Shown here piece after piece: positions 36,773 to 46,900 of a stretch of DNA of 56,094 nucleotides. Position 1 is the stretch's first letter. Each line of letters opens with the position of its first letter. The translations under genes were made by a program, and so were the position numbers. The notes beneath the pieces are model-generated. The model saw nothing but the letters and a program-made list of their open reading frames with translations, was not told the origin of the DNA and searched no databases. Source of the stretch: Thermoproteota archaeon (GTDB taxonomy: Archaea; Thermoproteota; Thermoprotei_A; Sulfolobales; Acidilobaceae); contig JAUQQR010000004.1 of the NCBI GenBank assembly GCA_030549835.1, forward strand, positions 1 to 56,094, in the 5' to 3' direction.

Positions 36773-38248
36773 ATGAGAATGCTAGCTGGGTTAGGGTTAA
36801 TGGTATTAATGCTATTAGCTTCTCTAACACCTGGGACTACGGTATTTAGTCAAACAACTAGTAGTAGGGGTTTAGAGGCTATTATAGACTATGAGAAGCA
36901 GCTACTAGAAGCACTAAAGTCTATGGTTCCAGATATCTCGCCGCAGATAGATGAGGCTATATCTAGGCTTGAGGAAGCTAAAGCTAAAGCCTCAATTGAT
37001 CCTGAGAGTGCTCTAAGAGAAGCTGTTATGGCTCAAATTCAGGCATTAAACGTGGGTAAGGCTAGAGAAGTCTTATCAAGAGTCAATATTACGGCTCCTC
37101 CAGGCTTAATAGTAGCTCTTAGTGTAAGGCTTAGAATGATATCTGAGATTAACGCTACAATCACGTATCTTAAGTCTATGAATATAACAGTAAATCCTGA
37201 GATTGAGGTGAAGCTAGGAGAGCTCACTACTAGAGTAGTTCAGACTAGAGAGAAGCTACTAGCCGGGAAACTTAGACCAGAAGAGGTAGCAAATATAATT
37301 GGAGAAGTTAGTAGAGAATTAGCACTAATTAAGACTGAGATTGTTAGAGAGTATAAGCAGGAGTGGGGAAGAGCACAGGCAGTAAATGCAGTAGTTAGAG
37401 TTAAAGCTGACACAGTCTCAAGCCTCGAGCTAGTACTACCAAATCTTGATAAACTTAACTTAAAAGACTTAGAGGATGTAGTTATAAGAATAGAGAATGT
37501 TGTATTATTCGAGAGGAGAGCTGAAGAGCTCCTAGGTGTAGAAATACCACCAGAGTATAAGTGTGATGTAAAGAGTGTGATTGAGAAATTAACAGGTTTA
37601 ATAGACTTAAGAGTAGAGCCTGGATTCCTAGGGAGAATTATAGCTAGCCTAGTAGCTGAAGGTAAGCTAGAAGAGTTAAAAAAGCTGTTAATAGAGTATA
37701 AGAGATGCTTAATACAACCATTAAAACCTGAAATCATTGAGAAAACACCTGGCTTAGGTAAAGATGTTGCTGAGAAGGCTAAACACGTAGCTGAAATGAT
37801 TAGAACAGAGATTACTAGAGCAGTAGATATTAAGATAATACTAGTCCAAACAGGTGGGAGACCAGATCTAATTTTAGCTCCTCCAAGGATAGAGCTTAAC
37901 ATTAAGCCTGAGACTAGAGAGGGTAATATTAAATTTAAGAATGTAGGAGCACTCACTGTTAAAAAAGACACAACAGTGATACTCAAGCCTGTTAACTTAA
38001 ATACAGATAAAAACCTAGAAGTCATCATAAGCCTAGTCATAGAGCTCGAAAGTAAAGATAGAAACTATACTATAAACATGCCATGCGCTCTAGCCAATAC
38101 TGAGTGCTCTAGGATAATGGTGTTAATCCCAGGATACGATATACCACTAAGTATCAAACAAGGAGAGTATAACTTAAACATAATCGTATCATGGAATATA
38201 CTTGGAACTGGTAAAGCAGAGGGATTAGTCGGGCTAAGCGATAAGTAA
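36773..38248 (+). CDS. Secreted helical protein, coiled-coil rich (491 aa)
   Basis: A signal peptide (MLAGLGLMVLMLLASLTPGTTVFS) is followed by a long helical, charged region (residues about 45-330) with heptad-like stretches such as DEAISRLEEAKAKASIDPES and EVKLGELTTRVVQTREKLL, then a short beta domain (360-491) containing NMPCALANTECSRIMVLIPG with a likely disulfide. No membrane anchor is seen at the C terminus, so it is probably released or bound to the S-layer. ATG 36773 has GAGGTG at 36761-36766; the GTG at 36764 lies within that RBS. Function not recognised. It is divergent from glmS and convergent with the membrane-tethered wHTH gene. Confidence 0.65.
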   Translation: MRMLAGLGLMVLMLLASLTPGTTVFSQTTSSRGLEAIIDYEKQLLEALKSMVPDISPQIDEAISRLEEAKAKASIDPESALREAVMAQIQALNVGKAREVLSRVNITAPPGLIVALSVRLRMISEINATITYLKSMNITVNPEIEVKLGELTTRVVQTREKLLAGKLRPEEVANIIGEVSRELALIKTEIVREYKQEWGRAQAVNAVVRVKADTVSSLELVLPNLDKLNLKDLEDVVIRIENVVLFERRAEELLGVEIPPEYKCDVKSVIEKLTGLIDLRVEPGFLGRIIASLVAEGKLEELKKLLIEYKRCLIQPLKPEIIEKTPGLGKDVAEKAKHVAEMIRTEITRAVDIKIILVQTGGRPDLILAPPRIELNIKPETREGNIKFKNVGALTVKKDTTVILKPVNLNTDKNLEVIISLVIELESKDRNYTINMPCALANTECSRIMVLIPGYDIPLSIKQGEYNLNIIVSWNILGTGKAEGLVGLSDK

Positions 38249-38298
38249 GCGGGATAGCCCCATATTCTACCTCATCTTTCCCTCTTCAATCCATATAG

Positions 38299-39198
38299 TT
38301 AAGCTAACCTATATACCTTTACTCCACCCTTAATAGTGTATGCTATTATCTTATACTTCTCTAACTTCTCAAGTTTACGGTATAGTGGAGTTTTAGGTAT
38401 ACCTGTTATTCTCTGTATTTCTTGTGCTGTTAGCTCTCCATGCTTCCTCAACGCCTCTATTATAGCCTTATCTCTCTCATCTAAAGCATCTTCTACTGTT
38501 GTAGGTTCTACTATGCTAGTTGGAGGTTTCGGTCTTATTATCATTTTATAAGCTAGTAGCCCTAATACGCTTATAGCTACTAATGCTATGATTAGTATTG
38601 GTATTATCCAGTTTATTCTCCTAGCCTCCCCTGTGCTCGTCGTTTGTGTATGTGTTAGTGGTGGAGTATGTGTGGGGGTTATAGTTTGGGGTACAATAAT
38701 ATACTCTAATTTAAGCTCATATCCTGGACTAAATTGTAAGACTATTCTATTATCAACTACTTTAACCTTAAAATTTCTTGGCTCAACAGCAACTATTACA
38801 GAGCCCTCTGGTAGTATAATTGTAGTCTCATAGTCTTGTTTAGGTAAAGTAAATCTCCAGATAAGACCTGTTTTAGAAGTTAAACCTCCATGGTATACGT
38901 TAATAGATGCTTTACTAGATGTAGCTACAAACTCTATCTTACCACTAATACTATCATAGCTGTATGGGATAGGCTCCCCATTAACGTAAACTGAGATTAG
39001 AGAAGCATTAGAAGGTACGTATATAGATACTTTTGATGGTATATAATCGATAGTTAAATTATAAGTTAGGAGAGTAAAACCATCAGGATAAATATAGGCT
39101 ATAAGTGACCCAGTAGCATAACTAGCATGTGATAGAAGTGATAAGGCTAATATAGCTAAGACACTTACAAATACATATCTACTCATACCTTTCGCCAT
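38299..39198 (-). CDS. Membrane-tethered winged-helix protein with extracellular domain
   Basis: The 299-aa protein reads from the outside in: signal peptide (FVSVLAILALSLLSHASYA), an exterior beta-rich domain (30-185), a Thr/Pro stalk (TPTHTPPLTHTQTTST), one transmembrane helix (WIIPILIIALVAISVLGLLAY) and a cytoplasmic winged helix of about 65 residues: ERDKAIIEALRKHGELTAQE, then IQRITGIPKTPLYRKLEKLE and a wing. The recognition helix TPLYRKLEKL resembles IclR/TrmB-type DNA binding. Such one-protein sensors could couple a surface signal directly to transcription. ATG 39198 or 39186 may be the start. It is divergent to a single-domain EamA gene, a candidate target. Confidence 0.75.
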   Translation of the reverse strand: MAKGMSRYVFVSVLAILALSLLSHASYATGSLIAYIYPDGFTLLTYNLTIDYIPSKVSIYVPSNASLISVYVNGEPIPYSYDSISGKIEFVATSSKASINVYHGGLTSKTGLIWRFTLPKQDYETTIILPEGSVIVAVEPRNFKVKVVDNRIVLQFSPGYELKLEYIIVPQTITPTHTPPLTHTQTTSTGEARRINWIIPILIIALVAISVLGLLAYKMIIRPKPPTSIVEPTTVEDALDERDKAIIEALRKHGELTAQEIQRITGIPKTPLYRKLEKLEKYKIIAYTIKGGVKVYRLA

Positions 39199-39310
39199 AA
39201 ATCTTAGATTATCTCAGCAGTTTAAAAGGCATATTTAATGATCTAGTTTCAATATATAATTAGACTATTATAGATAGTGTAGCTTATAAGAGTATGATCT
39301 CGTTAGAGTA

Positions 39311-39751
39311 TTGGTGACTCTAGTGGAGGTATGGATCCTACTATCTCTTATAGTATTAATCGCGTGGGGCTTATGGGGCTTTATGCTTAAATATGCTGAG
39401 CTCCAAACCTCATGGTTCCATGTATATGTCGCTTCTGTAGCTGGACTACTTACTATGCACTTTATAGCCATTACTATACTAGCTTTAAATGGTAAAATGC
39501 AGAGTTTAGAGCTTAACAGGTATACATTAATAGCCTATATTGGCGGCTTATTCGGAGCTCTTGGAGGACTACTATTCATACTAGCTCTAAGATTCGGAGA
39601 AGCAAGTCTAATAATACCATTAACAAGCCTATATCCAATAATAGCAGTAATTCTCTCAATCCTAATACTAGGAGAGAGCATAACAGCTAAGAAAATAGCG
39701 GGAATAATATTCGTAGTAGTAGCCATAATACTAATATCAACACCAGAATAA
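39311..39751 (+). CDS. Single EamA-domain (DMT superfamily) membrane protein
   Basis: A 146-aa protein with about five helices equal to one half of a normal ten-helix DMT transporter. WGLWGFMLKYAE begins it; LRFGEASLIIPLTSLYPII and LSILILGESITAKKIAGII are the family's conserved C-terminal pair of helices. Such half-size proteins must form dimers. The start is TTG 39311 or GTG 39314/39323; no clear RBS. It is divergent to the wHTH sensor. The substrate is unknown. Confidence 0.75.
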   Translation: MVTLVEVWILLSLIVLIAWGLWGFMLKYAELQTSWFHVYVASVAGLLTMHFIAITILALNGKMQSLELNRYTLIAYIGGLFGALGGLLFILALRFGEASLIIPLTSLYPIIAVILSILILGESITAKKIAGIIFVVVAIILISTPE

Positions 39752-39813
39752 TAGAGAAATAATAAAATAAACTAAAACCATTAAATAATCGCTACAGACA
39801 CTGTATAGCTAGA

Positions 39814-39823
39814 AAATTAATAA
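39814..39823 (+). promoter_or_regulatory. Promoter of the SRP RNA gene
   Basis: AAAATTAATA lies 26-35 nt before the predicted 5' end of the 7S RNA, the proper distance for an archaeal TATA box. Confidence 0.4.
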
Positions 39824-39848
39824 CCCTAGCCTCACAATATATGAATAT

Positions 39849-40178
39849 GGCGTGCGGGTAGGGCCGGGGACTCGCCAATCCCCCTAGCCCGTAACGGGCT
39901 AGCCCGAAGGCGCCACGCGGGGGCCAGTAATCCGAGAACCTAGAGGGCAGAGAGTAGAGCCACCGGGGGGTTAAAGAGCAATGATACTCGTCCCGCGGAG
40001 CTCACAGAGACGGGGATCCCGCTGGAGAGCGAGACTCTACCGTCTTAGCCGAGGAAACCTGGCCAGGCCCGGAAGGGAGCAACCTAGCCTCGGATGTGGG
40101 CGTTCGCGGGGGCGCGGGTTGAGCTCTCCCCGAGTAGGCTCTACTTTCTAGCCTCTAGGTCCTCGGAGTCCGCACGCC
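39849..40178 (+). ncRNA. ffs: Signal recognition particle 7S RNA
   Basis: A 330-nt GC-rich island in AT-rich DNA. GGCGTGCGG at the 5' end pairs with CCGCACGCC at the 3' end, forming helix 1 of archaeal SRP RNA. The S-domain core GGCCAGGCCCGGAAGGGAGC (40061-40080) followed by AACCTAGCC is the SRP54-binding helix 8 with its conserved GGAA and GGAGCA internal loops. The 5' part (GGGCCGGGGACTC, then CCCCTAGCCCG) fits the Alu domain. It directs ribosomes making secreted and membrane proteins to the membrane with SRP19 and SRP54, neither of which is in this window. Confidence 0.93.
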
Positions 40179-40237
40179 GTTATTTTCCATTTTAAGGTTA
40201 AAACCCTTAGAGTCTATTATACCTGGGGGATTAATTG

Positions 40238-40510
40238 GTGGTTGAATGGAGTCATTTATCAATCTTAGGTATTATACTAGTATTCCTCGGCATTATACTA
40301 GTATTCGCTGGTATTTTGGGTATGATTCTAGGTAAGGGGGTTGGGGAGGGTGCTAAAGTTGAGAGTGGAGGCTTAGTAGTCATAGGGCCTATACCAATAA
40401 TCTTTGGTACATCGGCGACAGTAGCCTTAATAGCTGCCATTATAGGATTAGTGATTATGATCCTAGCTGTAATATTAACCTTACTATTACCAAGACTACT
40501 TGGAGGCTAG
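40238..40510 (+). CDS. DUF131 (TIGR00304-type) small membrane protein
   Basis: The 90-aa protein has two or three hydrophobic helices around a glycine-rich loop VESGGLVVIGPIPIIFGTS, the signature of the archaeal DUF131 family (the GG-V-V-I-GPIPI-x-FG motif). GGGGGA (40225-40230) is 7 nt before GTG 40238, making that the best start; TTG 40235 is the longest. The sequence repeats GIILVF in tandem (nucleotide ATTATACTAGTATTC twice, 20 nt apart). It follows the SRP RNA by 59 nt. No function is known. Confidence 0.85.
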   Translation: MVEWSHLSILGIILVFLGIILVFAGILGMILGKGVGEGAKVESGGLVVIGPIPIIFGTSATVALIAAIIGLVIMILAVILTLLLPRLLGG

Positions 40511-40540
40511 ATGCTCTCTACGGCTTAATATGGGGTATCT

Positions 40541-42916
40541 TTATAGGTCTGCCAGAGCTCTAACAGTGTTAAGTCTAGATGTTGTGATTAATACTGTAAT
40601 AGTTATTATTACTGTTACTACTATTAGTATTGTTAGCGTGTTGCTTGTGATTAGACTATTTAGTGTTACTTCAGGCTCTATGTATCCAAAGAATGTTGCT
40701 GTCTCTCTTGCTAGTAGCTTAGCTGTTATGTAGCTTGTAGCATATGCTATTGGTGTCGATAATATTATTATTGCTATTGTTTGAGTTAATGTTTCTAGTG
40801 CTCTACTACTTGGTGAAACCCCTAATGCTTTAAGTACTGCAATCTCTCTCATCTTTGCTTGACTCTCAACTATATTTATAGAGCTTAGTGCTACAGCTAC
40901 AGATATTAAAGCTATAATAGATATTATCCCTGTTACTCCTTGGATCATACGTGATGCTGTACTATATTCTCTAGAGACTTCATGTCTCGTGTAGTATTCA
41001 ACGTTTATAGACTCTACTGATTCGAGTATTTTCCTCAGCTTCTCAGCTTCATGCTCAATGCTTAACCCATCCTTTAGCCTAATAGCTAATCCTAAGCCTC
41101 TAAACTCCTCAGCTCTTAGCCCAGAGATCTTCACTATATCACTCTCTGTTAAGAGTAGGTATGAGCCCCTATCTTGTAGAGCCCTAGATATGCCGGTAAT
41201 CTTGAACTCCCAGATTCTCCCTAAGCCGTCTACTAGTCTTAACTTATCTCCGACTTTATAGCCTTTCAGCATTGCTAAACTCCTAGATATAACTACTTCG
41301 CCTTCCCTCTCAGGATATCTACCAGCCTCTAGTGGATACTCTATACTTGGGTCTCCAGCTATGGTAGCTCTAAGGAATACGAATGATAACCCCTCAACTC
41401 CAACCCCTAGGGTATACTGGAGTGTCACATGGTATCCGCTTACAGAGTCAACCTCCCCCATAATCCTCGAGATGTAGCCTAGAAGATCTATGCTTGGATC
41501 AGCTGCGTACACGAAGCCTATAATGTCTACTGGGTTATACTCTCTGTCCAGGGCTAAGCCTGAGTATTTTAAAGCACCGCTACCGAGGCTACTACTAGAG
41601 ACTTGAAGCCCCCATAAGATGGCTAATAATATAACAGTTGTTATAAGCTTCCACCTCCCAGAAGTAAGATTCCTAAGCCATAGCTTAAACCATAGGAATC
41701 TATGAAATCCAGATAGTATTCTCAAGGTTTCACCAGCATATAGGCCTGTAAAGCTTATAGACTTAACTATATCAATCCTATAAGCTAATACTAGAGGCAC
41801 TAGAGAGCCTAATGCTAGGAGAGCTAGAGCTATAATAGTGTACCTGAATGCTACATCATACATAAGCTTAAAGCCTACAGCCTCGTAGAGTAGCTCAGCA
41901 ATATAGGCACCGCCCATGAAGTACACATATAGCCATTTAGCGACATAGGGTGAAACAATTAAAGCAGGTATAGCCCCTAAGAGACCCCTAATAATCCATG
42001 GTAGAGAGTAGTATATGAATAAATCCATTGAACTAAAGCCTATAGACTTCATTACAGCAACTAGCTTATAATCTCTAGCTACACTTGCTAACCCTATAGA
42101 TGCAGACATCACAGGAGCTATTAGGAGTAGCGCGATGAGCGGCAACGTGAATATACCCATTAAACCCTCTATCAGGACATTAACTGGGTTCTCCTCCCTA
42201 ATATTTATGAAATACCATGATATTGAGACACCATTATCTCTTAGAGTTTTTAGAACATTCTCAGATACAGTCTTAACATCATCTCTAATGAGTATCCGTA
42301 AGGCTAGGTGGCTTTCTCCACTCATACCTCTAACTAGGTTCTCATTCATAATCAGCACGTATGGAGTCCTACCAATATGGTTAAAGCCTTCAGCTAAGCC
42401 TACTAGAGTAACGTTAAGCCTAGCTAGCTTACGCTCTGATACATTGAAAGCTACAACCTCAATGCCATCACCTAGGCTAGCATTAACCTTCTTAGCTATA
42501 GGGCCTCGGATAGATGAGTATAGAGTAGCCTCATTAGCATTACCTGGTAGTCTCCCCTCCTTAATAACAACTACTCTAAAGATACTAGTTATAGTCTCAT
42601 GACCTACTATAGATACCTGTATCCTCTCCCCTCCAACTAAAGCTACACCAGTCAGAGCCCTATATGGTGCTACATCTAAGACGCCATCTACCCTCTTAAC
42701 TAACTCTAAATGAGTGTCATTAAATAAGCCGAGAACTAGAAGATCTCCAGTAGCAGACCCAAACAGCTCATATACTTGATTCTTCATATTCTCCTTCATT
42801 ATAGCTATAGATGATATGCTTAGAATTGATATAAAGACTAGGAGAGCTACAGATATAGTCTCAAGCCATTTACCTGTAATAATTCTAAGTGCAGCCCTCA
42901 ATATAACCCTACTCAT
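40541..42916 (-). CDS. FtsX/MacB-type ABC permease (791 aa, duplicated)
   Basis: A two-part permease. An N-terminal helix (TISVALLVFISILSISSIAI) and an exterior MacB-PCD-like domain (about 45-240) lead to three helices, then a second half repeats this: helix (ITTVILLAILWGLQVS) near 430, exterior domain (455-675) and three final helices (VTGIISIIALISVAVAL, IAIIILSTPIAYATSYITA, LTILIVVTVIITITVLI). The FtsX signature appears at REIAVLKALGVSPSSRALE and at KLVAVMKSIGFSSMDL, the cytoplasmic coupling elements. The ATPase gene 42909-43589 overlaps its start by 8 nt. MacB/LolE relatives extrude lipids, lipoproteins or peptides mechanically; the cargo here is unknown. A subset of the following genes encode surface proteins in the same direction. 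Confidence 0.85.
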   Translation of the reverse strand: MSRVILRAALRIITGKWLETISVALLVFISILSISSIAIMKENMKNQVYELFGSATGDLLVLGLFNDTHLELVKRVDGVLDVAPYRALTGVALVGGERIQVSIVGHETITSIFRVVVIKEGRLPGNANEATLYSSIRGPIAKKVNASLGDGIEVVAFNVSERKLARLNVTLVGLAEGFNHIGRTPYVLIMNENLVRGMSGESHLALRILIRDDVKTVSENVLKTLRDNGVSISWYFINIREENPVNVLIEGLMGIFTLPLIALLLIAPVMSASIGLASVARDYKLVAVMKSIGFSSMDLFIYYSLPWIIRGLLGAIPALIVSPYVAKWLYVYFMGGAYIAELLYEAVGFKLMYDVAFRYTIIALALLALGSLVPLVLAYRIDIVKSISFTGLYAGETLRILSGFHRFLWFKLWLRNLTSGRWKLITTVILLAILWGLQVSSSSLGSGALKYSGLALDREYNPVDIIGFVYAADPSIDLLGYISRIMGEVDSVSGYHVTLQYTLGVGVEGLSFVFLRATIAGDPSIEYPLEAGRYPEREGEVVISRSLAMLKGYKVGDKLRLVDGLGRIWEFKITGISRALQDRGSYLLLTESDIVKISGLRAEEFRGLGLAIRLKDGLSIEHEAEKLRKILESVESINVEYYTRHEVSREYSTASRMIQGVTGIISIIALISVAVALSSINIVESQAKMREIAVLKALGVSPSSRALETLTQTIAIIILSTPIAYATSYITAKLLARETATFFGYIEPEVTLNSLITSNTLTILIVVTVIITITVLITTSRLNTVRALADL

Positions 42917-43589
42917 TCAAGTCACCTACTAGTACTCCATCTAACAGTCTAATCCTCCTATAAGCATAGCCTGCTAGCTCCTGATCATGAGTAGTATATA
43001 TGACTGTCTTACCTAGAGCATTAGCTTCTCTTAGGAGCTCAACAATCTTAATCTTATTAGCTCTATCTAGGAATGCTGTTGGCTCATCAGCTAGTATTAT
43101 TGGCGGATCATTAGCTAATGCTCTAGCTATGGCAACTCTCTGCTGCTCTCCACCACTAAGCTCCCACGGGAACTTATCTGCTTTATCTCTTAAGCCAACA
43201 AACTCTAACAACTCCATAGCCCTCCCAACCTTATCCTTAACCTTAACATTAGCGAGCTCCATCGACAACATAACATTCTCTAAAGCAGTAAGAGTTGGTA
43301 TAAGGTGGAAGAACTGGAAAATAATCCCAACATTATTCCTCCTCCACCTAGCCCTCTCACCATCCCCTAGCTTAGAGATCTCTAAGCCATCAATAATAAT
43401 ACTACCCCTACTAGGCCTATCAATACCTGAGAGTAAGTATATCAAAGTACTTTTACCAGAGCCGCTAGGTCCAATAATAGCTATAAACTCCCCTCTCTTA
43501 ACACTAAAGCTAACACCCCTGAGAGCCCAAACTCTAACCCTACCCATAACATACTCCTTCCAAACATCATTAAAAACAATGAGAACCAA
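42909..43589 (-). CDS. LolD/MacB-type ABC ATPase partnering the FtsX permease
   Basis: 226-aa ATPase with Walker A IGPSGSGKSTLIY, Q-loop FQFFHLIPTLTALENV, signature LSGGEQQRVAIARAL, Walker B IILADEPTAFLD and H-loop TTHDQELAGY, all intact. The sequence order and length match LolD/MacB/FtsE. TTG 43589 is the start. The stop overlaps the permease start by 8 nt, so subunits are made together. It follows the 58-aa coiled-coil gene by 97 nt. Confidence 0.9.
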   Translation of the reverse strand: MVLIVFNDVWKEYVMGRVRVWALRGVSFSVKRGEFIAIIGPSGSGKSTLIYLLSGIDRPSRGSIIIDGLEISKLGDGERARWRRNNVGIIFQFFHLIPTLTALENVMLSMELANVKVKDKVGRAMELLEFVGLRDKADKFPWELSGGEQQRVAIARALANDPPIILADEPTAFLDRANKIKIVELLREANALGKTVIYTTHDQELAGYAYRRIRLLDGVLVGDLNE

Positions 43590-43686
43590 GAATTACCCCA
43601 TATACTTATCGAATATAGTTCAACTTAAAAATTTATTCTATTTAGACTAAAAATACTAATATATGCGATTTAGGGGTTAACACTGA

Positions 43687-43863
43687 TTATGCCTTAAGCT
43701 TATCTACAAATCTCCTAATAATATCATTATATCTCTCCTCTAACTGCTTAGCCAACGATTGATACTTAATTTTAAGTTCTTCAAGTCTATGCTCGTAGTG
43801 TTCTCTCGCTCTCCTCCTTAGCTCTTCAACCTGTTTCTCTAACTTCTCTCTGCCTAGGCTCAA
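43687..43863 (-). CDS. 58-residue charged coiled-coil protein
   Basis: A short leftward frame: TTG 43863 to TAA 43687, with GGGG six nt upstream as RBS. It reads SLGREKLEKQVEELRRRARE, then HYEHRLEELKIKYQSLAKQL and DIIRRFVDKLKA: a continuous, very charged heptad helix without membrane segment. Its composition differs strongly from chance frames and matches gene-like codon use. It lies between the 1037-aa surface protein and the FtsX-type ABC ATPase in one direction, so a role in that cluster (scaffold or linker) is possible. Not recognised. It could belong to a V-ATPase stalk-like helical family, but no partner is present. Confidence 0.65.
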   Translation of the reverse strand: MSLGREKLEKQVEELRRRAREHYEHRLEELKIKYQSLAKQLEERYNDIIRRFVDKLKA

Positions 43864-43959
43864 CTTAACCCCTTATGTCATACTTTGATGGTTGAATCTT
43901 ATATAATATTAATTCCTACCTATATGCTAGTTGAGTATGTGTTTAGGTAGTGTGTATTT

Positions 43960-46900
43960 TTAGAAGTATTCTTCGTTTAATTTCTCTTCTACTATTCTCT
44001 TTATTCTTATTAGGGCTATTATTGCTACTAGTGCTCCGCCTGCTACTAGGAGGTATGGTGAGTACTTTAGTGTTAGTAGTGGTAGTGTTGGCTCTACTAC
44101 TATCTTATCTTCTAATGTCTCAGGCACAGTTATTGACTTATATGTCTTCTTATACCATCTCTTCTCAATTGTAATATCATATGTTCCGTGTGGTAGGCTT
44201 AGTGAGGTTAGTCCATTCTCGCTTGTGGTGGTCTCATACTCTAGCCCTCCTTCTACTCTAATTACTTTTATTATAGCGTCTACTACTGGTTTGCTCCATG
44301 TATCTCTAACTTCTAATACTACATTGTATACCTTGGGTTTGAGTTTTATAATTACTTCTCCGCTAGCCTCTACTATAAACTTTAAGTCTCTGGGGACCTC
44401 ATATATATCTCTCCCTGCAAGAGTCAATGTTACCTTATATGTTCCAGGTGGTAGGCTAGTCTTGTATGATCCCTTTGTTACGGTAAACTCTCTAGGGTAA
44501 TCTAGCATGTGCGACCCAGGCTCTAGCCTCTCAATCTTAAGCTTAAATGGTTCCTGGACTAGTGTGTTAAAGGTTCCATCTATAAGCTTGATTGTCACAT
44601 TAATACTCCTAGGCTTTAAGATTAATATACTAGGCTCTACGCCCCTCATTGTAACCTTAACGTTGATACTTAGAGATTCATAGGATCTATCAAGCGGTAG
44701 TGCTTCAAGCTTATATATGCCTAGTGGAACATCAGAGAATAATACTAACCCATTACTAGATGTAGATCTATAAGTGGCATGCTCACTTATAAGAGTTATC
44801 CTCACAGGAGATAATATAGGGTTTCCATCAACATCTCTAATCTTAAACTCAACATTAACCCTAGGCGTATATAATCTAGCTATAGTATTGAGCTCATTTA
44901 ATTCTCTAATAAGCTCAACTAGTAGTGACCTAGGTTGAGGAATTAAGACTAGGAGAGCCTCGTTAAATCCAATAGTAACGGGGAACAGTATACTTTTAGA
45001 CTCTCTCCCTTCAAAGTTAATAGTTAAGTTGAAGAGACCCTGGGGTAAATAGAGTGTAGCAGTGCTATTGGAGACTCTAGTCTCCGCTACTATTGCATTA
45101 TTCTTCTTAATTTTAACACTTATGTCCCCTATTGGATCTATTAGGAGCCATGATCCTTCTAATGTGTAATCTATCATTAGGACCCTAATAAATACAGGGT
45201 TTAGATCTTTGAGAGGCTGGTTGAATAGATATATTTTATTTGAGCCTGGAGAGTATAGTATCACCTTATCAGAATACCTAGAACCAGCTATAATACTACC
45301 TAGCCTAGTGTCTAAGCCCAGGAAGCCGGGAGCACTCCTCCACAGCGGGTGCCAAATATTTTCTTCTAAATTAATTAACTGTATCCTACCAGACATTGAG
45401 GTGGCTAGAGTAAGCTTTCCACCATATATCTCTACTATAGAGGCTATGGGAGTAGAGTCTACTACTAGAGATAAACTCATATAATATCTAGCCTTATTAG
45501 GTATATGGGGAGTTATTAGCGGTAAATCCATGAGCCACGATAACTTATATACTGTCCCATTAGATACCCCGACATAGATCCTCCTAGAGTCTGGGGATAC
45601 TTCTAGAGCCGTAATCCTACTACCAAGATATATTATTTGAGGCTGAGTATAGCCTACGTCTACTAGGCTTAAACCCTCGCCAAGATAGTATATTAGGAGC
45701 CACTCTCCAATACCTATAGCTAGTATTGACTTAATACCCTTATCAGCCCACCCTGTTGGGATCCCCAGCTTAGGCCTTAATAGCATAGCTACCTGGTGAT
45801 TAGCTAGATTTAATATCCCCCTATCAGCCATCTCTCTCGATATAGGCGCTATAATTGTCTTAATATCAACGCCATACTCGTAGATTTCTGGGAGCCTGCT
45901 AGTATCTATTAGTAGTAATACTTGAGCATAGGCTGGATTATCTAGTTTATTGAAGGGTATACCGTTGACTATAGTACCTTCTAGGCAACTGGATAATGTG
46001 GATCCACAATAATTCAATTCTAAGCTACCCATATCAGTTACTAATCCAGGCTTCACCTCAAAACTCTTATACCCAGCATAGTATGAACTCTTAATAATTA
46101 TTCTCTTAACAGTATCTACAACTCTAACCTCATATAATGATAGTATAGTGTATTTTTGTGGAGGGAGACCTAGTATAGTTATAGTATAGTTACTAGCCTC
46201 ATAGACGTTAATATCTCGCCCTAAACTTAAAGGTAACAGTATAGACTCGTAGACTACTCCATAGTATAGCCTCCTCTCAATAGTAATATTCTCATTAACC
46301 CTATATAATCCTGTATATGACGGTTCTAGTAAGCCACTAATATTATAGTATACTTGAACTCTTAGACCGCCTAGGAAACTATTCACTATAGGGGTAGCTG
46401 GGAGTATTACGTTAGTAAATGCTACAATCTTCTCTCCACTATTAAAGTATGCTACCCAGTCTTTAAAGTATATTGTAGGGTATACTCTCAGAATATTCAC
46501 ATCATATAATCCTATTAAGGCACCTCTATGCCTTACGGGCCCTACCTCAAACCACCCGCCACTACTTAATACTCCTCTAATAAACTTCATAACATAGAGG
46601 AACCCCATATTATCTAAGACTATTAGCCTCTCCTCTCCACCAACTCTAGCTAGATATGCGCTCTTAACAGAGCCTCTTGAGGCGACATAGAAGCTCGTTT
46701 TAGGTGTTAAGTCTTTAAAACTAGCTACTATTACTTCACCTAGGCTGGTACCTACAGTAACCCATTCTGGTGGATTAGAGTCTACTGATAGTGATGTTAC
46801 ATTCCCAATAACACCTAAGGCTCTCTCTATACTCTCTGTATTAATGTTTACTTTAGCAATATATCCTTCTCCAGCTATTATAGCATAGTCTCTAGTTGAG

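Noticed and set aside
39849-40178. RNase P RNA or rRNA fragment
   Set aside because: The helix 8 core GGCCAGGCCCGGAAGGGAGC and the pairing of the two ends identify SRP 7S RNA; no RNase P core was seen.
40272-40310. Short direct repeat ATTATACTAGTATTC in the DUF131 gene
   Set aside because: It encodes a repeated hydrophobic GIILVF helix segment and needs no separate explanation.
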